Shown: piece after piece, positions 1-5,460 of the stretch
How the letters are laid out: every line of letters begins with the position of its first letter
Position numbering within the stretch: position 1 is the stretch's first letter
NCBI GenBank assembly: GCA_003235785.1
Contig: QJYE01000249.1
Span: forward strand, 1-5,460
Origin: Nitrospirota bacterium
Lineage (GTDB): Bacteria; Nitrospirota; Nitrospiria; Nitrospirales; UBA8639
Reading direction: 5' to 3'
DNA: 5,460 nucleotides
Program-made: the position numbers and the translations under genes
The notes under the pieces: generated by a model
The model's input: only the letters and a program-made list of their open reading frames with translations
Database searches by the model: none
Told to the model about the DNA's origin: nothing

Positions 1-224
1 AAAACCTTCAAGAAATAAGTCTGGTGCCATTTATGGAGCAAGTCGAAATATGGTGCGCCGGATCCAGTGAGAGAGTCAAGTAGCAGACCCTCACTCAACG
101 AGGGGCGAGGGACAATTAAACGAACATGGTTCAACGTGGAGATACAATTTGTTTATGAACATGACATGGCCACGGGGCTTCCTCCAAAAGACCAGGAATA
201 GTTACTGGTTGATTTGTTATTGGC
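1..224. other. Non-coding or gene-edge stretch downstream of the operon
   Basis: No gene can be supported here. At the extreme left edge three short readings run off the window: plus-strand frame 2 open to a TGA at 68-70, plus-strand frame 3 open to a TAG at 81-83, and a minus-strand ATG at 30-28. The frame 3 tail (ending SSERVK) could be the C-terminus of a convergent gene, but 26 codons are too few to judge. Weak inverted repeats lie at 66-71/90-95 and 88-92/100-104. Neither is followed by a T-tract in either direction, so I do not call a terminator. The word GAACATG occurs twice (122-128 and 157-163), and the first copy is part of GAAC-N3-GTTC. Confidence 0.4.
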
Positions 225-1583
225 CTATTGGGTGAGCTGGGACCTAGTGGGGATTTGGTCTAGAATGGTTGAGCGAACTTGATAGAGCCCCTTGAGACCT
301 GCTCCTCTCGCAAAGACCAGCCCTTTCTCCCGTTTTCCTAAGACTAATAATCCGCTCTTTTGTCCCTGACGATTCCGGCCTTGAATGGTGGCGGTTGGCG
401 TGTCTAAGCCATTGTTCAGGGACAAGGGCGAATTTTCAGGAATTGAGATTTCCATGGGCAGATCGACGATGCGACTAACGAACAGTCGCGCCGTTTCTTG
501 GTCCACCATTGCAGTGGGATCGTTATCTAACATCCATTCTTCATGCTGTTTGACGAGGATGTAGTTTTCTTCTTTCGTGGTGACTGTCAACATCACCACA
601 TCATTGATTTCCATGCCGAACAAGCGCTTGTCTTCGAAGTAAAAGGCCCCTTGCATGATCGGCTTGAGAATGTTTGGGGAAATTTCATAGAGCGGCCCCG
701 CGCTGGAGGTGATGGCATAGGCCTTTTCGGTGTCCTGAAATTGATAGAGACTGACGTAGTGGGTTTTGGGTCCTTCCAGAATGGTGACGCCAACATGGGT
801 TCGATGCGGTTGTCCCAGAATCCGTTGTTTGTCTTCTTCGGCGTCTACAAAGCCTGTGGCAGTCAGCCCGCTTAAATCCATTAGGAAGGTGCCGACAACA
901 ATTTTATCGGCAGGCCCCTCGGTCGGACTTTTGAATACCCATTGCGGGGATAAACTATGCACACCGGCTGCACGTGCCATGACGATGGTGCCGTCGGCCT
1001 GTTGAATGTGCACTTCTTGGACGCGCTCCCGATCAAACAAGAGGAGGTCTTTGAGCCGAAAACTCGCCAATGTTTTTTGCGCAAAGGTCATGACATCCAA
1101 TGTGGTTAAGGCCACGTGGTTGTCGGCTTTGGTCTGCACATACAGTGATGGGGCAAACGGCCCGCGATCGCCAAGTGTAATGACTTGCGTGTCGGAGGAT
1201 GTCTTGAGCGTGAGCGTGAGGTAGGGTGGATCTAATCCATAGGTTGTTAAGGTTGCTGATTCATCTTCAATAATTCTTTTGACTTTCCCAATGGTGAGTG
1301 CCCGTAAGATCCGCCGGATCTCCTGGTTGTCGGCTGGAAAGCGCATGGGCTCGGTAATCATCCAGCGTCCATGGTCATCACGTTCCAGTTGAATGGTTTC
1401 GTTGGCTGTGGCCCAAGTGATGTGGGTAATGGCCTGGTCATCAAACGGGAGGAGCTGGCGTTCCAGGGTTTCTTGCTTTTGGAATTGACGGGTTTGGGGA
1501 ATGTCGACCAAGAGAATATACGCGCCGAGGCTCATGACCAAGAGTGCGAGTACGATAGTAATGCGAATGGGGTTGTTCATCAT
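225..1583 (-). CDS. DUF4340 domain-containing membrane-anchored protein
   Basis: A 452-residue protein of unknown biochemical role, last gene of the ABC operon. One hydrophobic N-terminal segment (about residues 7-27, after basic R7) should anchor it in the cytoplasmic membrane with the rest outside. The body shows the DUF4340 pattern: Trp, a Pro, an Asp 11 residues after the Trp, a hydrophobic helix, then a Gly-rich turn such as YGLDPP. I see the pattern three times, around W74-G116, W215-G257 and W350-G392. Family knowledge: DUF4340 genes commonly sit beside GldG-type genes, so the protein is inferred to be an extracytoplasmic partner of the complex. I chose ATG 1583 because it follows the GldG stop (TAA 1587-1585) by one base, which fits coupled translation, and because the membrane segment then lies at the usual distance. 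ATG 1580 is equally possible. A longer reading from 1625 would overlap GldG by 41 nt and add 14 residues without family character. The stop is TAG. Confidence 0.88.
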   Translation of the reverse strand: MMNNPIRITIVLALLVMSLGAYILLVDIPQTRQFQKQETLERQLLPFDDQAITHITWATANETIQLERDDHGRWMITEPMRFPADNQEIRRILRALTIGKVKRIIEDESATLTTYGLDPPYLTLTLKTSSDTQVITLGDRGPFAPSLYVQTKADNHVALTTLDVMTFAQKTLASFRLKDLLLFDRERVQEVHIQQADGTIVMARAAGVHSLSPQWVFKSPTEGPADKIVVGTFLMDLSGLTATGFVDAEEDKQRILGQPHRTHVGVTILEGPKTHYVSLYQFQDTEKAYAITSSAGPLYEISPNILKPIMQGAFYFEDKRLFGMEINDVVMLTVTTKEENYILVKQHEEWMLDNDPTAMVDQETARLFVSRIVDLPMEISIPENSPLSLNNGLDTPTATIQGRNRQGQKSGLLVLGKREKGLVFARGAGLKGLYQVRSTILDQIPTRSQLTQ

Positions 1584-1584
1584 G

Positions 1585-3108
1585 TTACAGACTTCGCCGC
1601 CTTTTCCAGACGGAGAGGCCGACAAATAAGGTGAGTAATGGCAGGAATAACACTTGAAAAAAGACTAACGCCTGCTCTTGTGATTGGTTCGGCACGAATG
1701 GGTGAAACGCGGGTTCTTTGGGTGTGAGAGAGACCAAGGCCTCTTCTTGCGCGAGCCAGGCCATGGCTTTTAAGAAGAAATCGGTATTGCCCGGATAGGT
1801 GAGCCACCCGTTTGTCGCAAAGGCCGCGTTGCCGATGATGATGATGGCGGATTCAGGTTTCCCGTCTTCTCTCACTCGTTTGGATGTTAAGCTTGCAGCC
1901 ACGGTAAATGGGCCTTTCAGGTCTTGGCCTTCATTGAAGACCGGTTCTGCCTGGGTCAGGTCGGTTTCTTCCCAACTTTTTGGAGACGTTTGCGCCAATG
2001 AGACAAAATCCCAAGCCTTGCCTTGAGTTGCATCGAAGGTCACCGCACGAGAGACGGGGAAGATAATGGGGGTAGTGAAATCTTCCGTAATATCGTGCGT
2101 GGTGAATGTCCTGACCATCAAGGCTGTTGGGCTGCCTCGGCCTAAACGATCCTGTTCATCAGCCAGGATGCCTGTTCCTAATTGAATGCCCCAGGGAGCC
2201 AGAAGAGGGTCTAAAGACCCTTTGCTACTTGGATCACTCATAATCAGGAGGTGTCCACCTTTTCGGAGAAATTGTGTGATCCGGTCTACGTCTTCATTGA
2301 GGAGGGGCTGAGCTGGTGAAGGGATGACCAGCAATGAGGCGGTACTCGCCCGTAGATTGTTCCAGTCGACTGTCTCTATGGCATAGCCTTGCTTGGTTAA
2401 CGCATCTGCGGCGCGTGATAATCCAGGTGATTCAGTATCGGACAGGCTCTTTTCGGAATGACCTGTGGTAAAGGCAATCGTTTTTTTGATGTCTCGGGTG
2501 ACCCGGAGCAATGCGTTGGTGACATCGGCTTCGGATGCGCGTTGGAGATAGATGTGTTGTGCACCGCTTTCAATCACGGCGGTATCGATTCGGGTGACTT
2601 GATAGGTTTTGGCCTTGTCAGGGTGTCGCTCCGGGTCAATAAATTCTACAGTCAGACGTGGGCTTTCTTTCGCATATGTGAGCAAGAGGTCTTTGTATGC
2701 GCCATATCCCGGGCTGCCTTCGCGTGTGAAGACTTTTATGGCGACTTCGCGTGGTAAGGCCCGAAGCACCTGGTAGGTTTGTCGGCTTAATGTGAAGTTT
2801 TTCGTTTCTGAAAAATCCCATTCCGGCGCATGCTTGGCTGCCAGGAAGTTGGTAAATCCTACTGCCAGGCCGGCCAAAATAATCGCGAGGAGACTGTGCG
2901 TCCCTAAACGTGTCGATCGTTTTTGCGATCCTGAGACCAGCCCACGACAATGAATGCCGACATAGCCTAAGAGGCCAAGCGTTCCGATTCCGACAAGGAT
3001 GGACGCGGAGGTTTCTGCTTCCGGGGCCAAGAGCGGAAGGCCTAAGCCGCCAAGCGTGAGCAAGAGGCCTGCGGCGCCCAGAATAGTGGAGAGGCGAGTT
3101 ACTTCCAT
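1585..3108 (-). CDS. GldG-like ABC transporter auxiliary protein
   Basis: A 507-residue protein of the GldG / ABC-type auxiliary family (Pfam ABC_transp_aux). Hydrophobic segments are at about 8-27, 36-55 and 72-90, then a large soluble part (about 95-478), then a C-terminal segment at 481-501 followed by WKRRRSL, a basic cytoplasmic end. The family hallmark after the third segment is visible: DFSETKNFTLSRQTYQVLRAL (98-118, quoted in part), then VAIKVF (122-127) and VEFIDPE (154-160). Further family marks are TTGHSEKSL (214-222), the segment RKGGHLLIMSDP (282-293), and the terminal IIIGNAAFATNGW to GNTDFFLKAMAWLAQEE region (423-456). The large domain is expected on the outer face of the membrane and is thought to assist the ABC core; no enzyme activity is known. 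Its ATG lies inside the end of the permease gene (shared ATGGAAGTAA), so translation is probably coupled. No clear Shine-Dalgarno sequence precedes it. The two extra N-terminal membrane segments make it longer than the minimal one-anchor GldG layout. Confidence 0.9.
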   Translation of the reverse strand: MEVTRLSTILGAAGLLLTLGGLGLPLLAPEAETSASILVGIGTLGLLGYVGIHCRGLVSGSQKRSTRLGTHSLLAIILAGLAVGFTNFLAAKHAPEWDFSETKNFTLSRQTYQVLRALPREVAIKVFTREGSPGYGAYKDLLLTYAKESPRLTVEFIDPERHPDKAKTYQVTRIDTAVIESGAQHIYLQRASEADVTNALLRVTRDIKKTIAFTTGHSEKSLSDTESPGLSRAADALTKQGYAIETVDWNNLRASTASLLVIPSPAQPLLNEDVDRITQFLRKGGHLLIMSDPSSKGSLDPLLAPWGIQLGTGILADEQDRLGRGSPTALMVRTFTTHDITEDFTTPIIFPVSRAVTFDATQGKAWDFVSLAQTSPKSWEETDLTQAEPVFNEGQDLKGPFTVAASLTSKRVREDGKPESAIIIIGNAAFATNGWLTYPGNTDFFLKAMAWLAQEEALVSLTPKEPAFHPFVPNQSQEQALVFFQVLFLPLLTLFVGLSVWKRRRSL

Positions 3109-3869
3109 CGGTAGGCGTCAATGGCTTGGTGAGCGGCAAACCACATAAAGGCCATTCCTGATATGTAGTAGACGAGATCCTTGACATTCAAAAGTCCACG
3201 AATCAATCGTTCGTAATGTTCGGTGAAGGACAGATAGGACAGGATCTGGCCGAGCGTGGTGTCACCGAAGGCTGAGCTCAAGGCTCCTAGTAGCCAAAGT
3301 CCGAGGATGAGGCCAAAGCTTAAAAAGGCCGCAATGATTTGGTTTTCCGTTAAGGCCGACGCAAACAGGCCAATGGACAACATCAACATTCCCTGGAGCA
3401 GGAGCGCCAGATAGCCCAGAAAAACAGGCTGCCAGTCAAATGTGGCATAGGCGGAAAGCGTGAGCGGGATAAGGCCGGTGAGTGACAAGAGCCCCGCATA
3501 CACCATCGCCACGCTAAGAAATTTTCCAGAAACGATTTCATTGACCCCAATGGGCGAAGTCAGAAGCAGTTCGAAGGTCCGCAACTTTCGTTCTTCGGCA
3601 AACAGCCGCATGGTCAGTAATGGCAGAATGATGATGAGAATAAGGTTCATGCTTTGAAATAACGGTCGGAAAATCATTTCATTGAGATTCAGTTGGGCAT
3701 AGGTGTTTTGTAATTGCATGAGCCGAAGTGCTTGATTGCTCGCATTGGCCACGGCCTGATAACTGAGCAGTCCAACTACGGCAAGAAAGATTGCCCCGAT
3801 GACATAGACGACGGGCGAGACGAAATAACTCCGCAACTCTTTAGCAATAATGGTGTGAACAGGGGTCAT
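3099..3869 (-). CDS. GldF-like ABC-2 type transporter permease
   Basis: A 256-residue integral membrane protein, the inferred permease partner of the ATPase encoded just upstream. Six hydrophobic segments can be read at about 19-40, 70-88, 116-140, 148-172, 176-200 and 230-248. The N-terminus (IIAKELRSYFVSPV, 7-20) is the usual amphipathic start of ABC-2 permeases of this group. After segment 2 comes the best family mark, PLLTMRLFAEE (83-93) with TFELLLTSPI (98-107), a cytoplasmic stretch typical of GldF/NosY-like permeases and expected to contact the ATPase. Length is ordinary for a single ABC-2 half, so the working unit probably contains two copies. The gene starts 56 nt after the ATPase stop and overlaps the GldG-like gene by 10 nt at its end. 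No good Shine-Dalgarno sequence precedes ATG 3869, but the start fits the family. Substrate cannot be inferred. The GldF name indicates family only. Confidence 0.92.
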   Translation of the reverse strand: MTPVHTIIAKELRSYFVSPVVYVIGAIFLAVVGLLSYQAVANASNQALRLMQLQNTYAQLNLNEMIFRPLFQSMNLILIIILPLLTMRLFAEERKLRTFELLLTSPIGVNEIVSGKFLSVAMVYAGLLSLTGLIPLTLSAYATFDWQPVFLGYLALLLQGMLMLSIGLFASALTENQIIAAFLSFGLILGLWLLGALSSAFGDTTLGQILSYLSFTEHYERLIRGLLNVKDLVYYISGMAFMWFAAHQAIDAYRWK

Positions 3870-3925
3870 GATGAAGTCAGGATAGGGAAATATTTGGTCT
3901 CTCGTCTCATTCGGGAATTCTGAAA

Positions 3926-4861
3926 CTAGCCTGCCGGTTTATCTGGTTTGGTGAGGATCTTAAACACATCTTCAAGGTTGATCGATTGAGAGGTTAACTC
4001 TAAGAGCCCGGCTCTCCGCGTCACAACCAGATTGGTGAGCTCTTCCCGGATGTCTTCTCCGAGATGTGTTTCCAGAACATAAGTGTTGGGAGAAGAGCCT
4101 TGAGACACGTGCATCACACCCGGAATCTTCCCAAGGGTTTCCAGTAAATCCGAATCAGAATGCTTGACGGTCAGCTGAAGGATTTCGGATTGGCGGAGCC
4201 TGGCTCCTAGGCGTTCCGGTGTGTCAATGGCCATGATGTGGCCTTGATGGATAATGATGACTTTCTGGCAGATGGCGGTGGCCTCAGCCAAAAGATGTGT
4301 ACTTAAGATAATGGTATGGGAGCCCGCTAGATTTTTGATCAGATCGCGAATTTCAATGATTTGGTTCGGGTCTAACCCCGTAGTTGGCTCGTCTAAAATC
4401 AAAACAGGTGGGTTATGCAGTAAGGCCTGGGCCAAGCCCACGCGTTGGCGATATCCTCGGGATAAATGGCCAATGACGCGCCCCTGAACGTCAGACAGGC
4501 CGGTTTGCTTCACAATGATTCTCATGCGTTCCTGTAATTGTTCTGGCTCCAGTCGTTTGATCCGTCCGACAAATATGAGATATTCGCGAACGGTTAATTC
4601 CAAATAGAGCGGAGGGGTTTCAGGAAGGTATCCAATATGCTTTTTCACTTCCCACGGTTCTTCCAGGCAATCGAAGCCAGCAATGTTCACCTTTCCGGAT
4701 GTTGGAGGCATGAATCCAGTCAAAATGCGCATGGTTGTCGTTTTCCCTGCACCGTTGGGGCCTAAAAAGGCAACGATTTCTCCTTTGGGAATAGAAAACG
4801 ATATATCATCCAGGGCGGTCACCTGGCCGTAGCGTTTGGTCACATGCTGAACGTCAATCAT
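3926..4861 (-). CDS. ABC transporter ATP-binding protein, GldA-like
   Basis: A 311-residue cytoplasmic ATPase that should drive the permease encoded next. All nucleotide-binding motifs are intact: Walker A GPNGAGKTT (34-42), signature LSRGYRQR (133-140), Walker B VLILDEP (153-159), D-loop GLDP (162-165) and switch His in STH (H189). The Q-loop position reads YLPET (78-82), with Glu81 in place of Gln, which is usual in the GldA group (YLPE), as is the SRGYRQR form of the signature. Residues about 225-300 form a C-terminal extension (DUF4162-like) ending in INLEDVF (294-300), common in drug/ABC-2 type ATPases. The start is ATG 4861, giving MIDVQHVTKRYG, the normal family beginning. An in-frame TTG at 4936 would add 25 residues without family character and lies at the -10 box of the operon promoter, so I reject it. 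First gene of the operon; stop TAG. Confidence 0.93.
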   Translation of the reverse strand: MIDVQHVTKRYGQVTALDDISFSIPKGEIVAFLGPNGAGKTTTMRILTGFMPPTSGKVNIAGFDCLEEPWEVKKHIGYLPETPPLYLELTVREYLIFVGRIKRLEPEQLQERMRIIVKQTGLSDVQGRVIGHLSRGYRQRVGLAQALLHNPPVLILDEPTTGLDPNQIIEIRDLIKNLAGSHTIILSTHLLAEATAICQKVIIIHQGHIMAIDTPERLGARLRQSEILQLTVKHSDSDLLETLGKIPGVMHVSQGSSPNTYVLETHLGEDIREELTNLVVTRRAGLLELTSQSINLEDVFKILTKPDKPAG

Positions 4862-4928
4862 CGAAGGTATCCAGAGATTGTGCGGTGGAATAGAAAGAAA
4901 ATAACCGTCTAGCGAATTACATCGATAG

Positions 4929-4965
4929 GAATTCAATCATACCTATGTGAAAAAAAAACCGTCAA
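4929..4965 (-). promoter_or_regulatory. Sigma70-like promoter of the ABC operon
   Basis: Read on the minus strand, a -35 box TTGACG (4965-4960) is followed by an 18-nt spacer and a -10 box TATGAT (4941-4936). Each box differs from consensus at one position. Transcription would begin near 4929, giving a leader of about 68 nt before ATG 4861. The spacer contains nine consecutive T (4958-4950), which may bend the DNA. Position, orientation and fit all agree, but no transcript data are available. Confidence 0.68.
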
Positions 4966-4995
4966 GGTGCATTCTGCGATTGAGTCGTCATTGCA

Positions 4996-5030
4996 TTGAC
5001 TCTTTTGGCGAAAGTTGTATGATGCAGCAA
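4996..5030 (+). promoter_or_regulatory. Sigma70-like promoter of the lipoprotein gene
   Basis: A -35 box TTGACT (4996-5001), 16-nt spacer and -10 box TATGAT (5018-5023). Each box is one base off consensus. Transcription would begin near 5030, leaving a leader of about 73 nt before ATG 5103. The -35 box is 30 bp from the -35 box of the oppositely directed operon promoter, so the two promoters are back to back and could share a regulator. An imperfect inverted repeat GAGTC-N11-GACTC (4982-4986/4998-5002) overlaps this -35 box. Confidence 0.68.
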
Positions 5031-5102
5031 ATTTTTCTGAATATGGCCGTTTTTACTGTTCTACATTGTGCCGCCATTCCAGCTTTTTCCTGAATGTTTA
5101 AG

Positions 5103-5460
5103 ATGATGAAACGACCACTTGCCACTGTGGGAATTTTGCTGCTCTCCGTATTAATGGCCTTTGGCTGTAGTGCTTTCCATGAAGTGTCGGTCGTGAGCCA
5201 TGGTGAAGAAGTCGCTGAGCTGGAGAAGCCGGTTCCTGCTCCCACAAGTGGTGTAGCTTCGGTTTCACCGGCTGTTGTTTCAGATTTTCCTCAATTGGAG
5301 CCAGAGGCAGAAATTGTGCCGCCGCCTGTCACCCCAGGTAAGTCTATTCCGATCACCCCACGAGTTGGTTCTCCGTCAGCCAAGGATTCAGGAGTAAATG
5401 ATTTTTTTGCTCAATCTGCTGAGGACTCGGTGCTTCCGTGGACATTGCAAGACGTGTTTT
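5103..5460 (+). CDS. Lipoprotein, N-terminal part (possibly OmpA/Pal family)
   Basis: The first 119 codons of a gene that continues past the right edge. The N-terminus is a lipoprotein signal peptide: MMKRP, a hydrophobic core (about 6-20), then AFGC with Cys22 as the expected lipidation site. Residue +2 is Ser, not Asp, which by the Lol sorting rule favours the outer membrane. Residues about 35-105 are low-complexity, rich in Pro, Val, Glu and Ser, and look like a flexible linker. The last visible residues, PWTLQDVF (112-119), resemble the stretch just before the FDFD-type strand that opens the OmpA-like peptidoglycan-binding domain of Pal proteins, but the diagnostic part lies outside the window, so that family is only a guess. 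ATG 5103 was chosen for a normal signal peptide; ATG 5094 in the same frame (adding MFK) or 5106 are alternatives. No clear Shine-Dalgarno sequence is visible. A sigma70-like promoter lies about 80 nt upstream. Confidence 0.75.
   Translation, partial: MMKRPLATVGILLLSVLMAFGCSAFHEVSVVSHGEEVAELEKPVPAPTSGVASVSPAVVSDFPQLEPEAEIVPPPVTPGKSIPITPRVGSPSAKDSGVNDFFAQSAEDSVLPWTLQDVF

Noticed and set aside
66..111. Possible terminator hairpins (AGTGAG/CTCACT and CCCTC/GAGGG) after the operon
   Set aside because: Stems are only 5-6 bp, they compete with each other, and no T-tract follows in either orientation.
122..174. Direct repeats GAACATG and inverted CGTGG/CCACG as an attachment site or regulatory element
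   Set aside because: Repeats of 5-7 bp in about 50 bp arise easily by chance, and there is no integrase, tRNA end or promoter nearby to give them meaning.
543..875. 110-codon plus-strand open frame inside the DUF4340 gene
   Set aside because: Antisense shadow of a protein with clear family repeats, with no promoter, ribosome site or recognisable domain.
2636..3187. 183-codon minus-strand open frame overlapping GldF and GldG
   Set aside because: It is an alternate-frame shadow of two well-supported genes; its translation is rich in Arg, Pro and Ser in the way of out-of-frame reading.
225..4861. Assignment of the operon to gliding motility
   Set aside because: Similarity is to the GldA, GldF and GldG families only; no gliding adhesin, motor or type IX secretion gene is present, and these families occur in many non-gliding bacteria.
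4862..4936. Longer ATPase start at TTG 4936 adding 25 residues
   Set aside because: The added residues have no ABC family character, the TTG abuts the -10 box of the inferred promoter so it would lie upstream of the transcription start, and ATG 4861 gives the standard family N-terminus.
4988..5245. 85-codon minus-strand open frame across the intergenic region and lipoprotein start
   Set aside because: It lies antisense to a clear lipoprotein signal peptide and to the plus-strand promoter, and its translation has no recognisable family pattern.

Overview
The window carries one four-gene minus-strand operon (4861 down to 225) and the first 119 codons of a divergently transcribed plus-strand lipoprotein gene (5103 to the right edge). 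In transcription order the operon encodes a GldA-like ABC ATPase (4861-3926), a GldF-like ABC-2 type permease (3869-3099), a GldG-like membrane-anchored auxiliary protein (3108-1585) and a DUF4340-type membrane-anchored protein (1583-225). The first two genes are 56 nt apart. The permease and GldG genes overlap by 10 nt. The GldG stop and the DUF4340 start are separated by one base. This is the layout of a translationally coupled operon making one membrane complex.

The likely machine is an ATP-driven inner-membrane complex. The ATPase and GldF-like permease would form the ABC core. The GldG-like protein and the DUF4340 protein would place large domains on the outer face of the cytoplasmic membrane. 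The names come from Flavobacterium gliding genes, but this family set occurs in many non-gliding bacteria, so gliding is not implied. The substrate is unknown. The main internal discovery is that the DUF4340 protein is built from three equivalent modules with identical residue spacing (Trp to Asp +11, Trp to Gly +42).

The 241-nt region between the two start codons (4862-5102) holds two readable sigma70-like promoters back to back. A minus-strand promoter (TTGACG, 18-nt spacer, TATGAT) serves the operon and a plus-strand promoter (TTGACT, 16-nt spacer, TATGAT) serves the lipoprotein gene. The operon promoter also settles the start of the ATPase gene, because the longer upstream TTG start lies at its -10 box. 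Positions 1-224, beyond the operon, hold no gene or convincing terminator that I can support.

The organism is a diderm bacterium, judging from a lipoprotein with an outer-membrane-type +2 residue and a possible Pal/OmpA-like continuation. The gene set and protein style resemble Nitrospirota (Nitrospira-like), but that is an impression from family knowledge and not a demonstrated placement. There are no RNA genes, CRISPR arrays, insertion sequences or mobile-element genes that I can recognise. The region reads as ordinary chromosomal DNA with an uncharacterised but conserved transport-type cassette.
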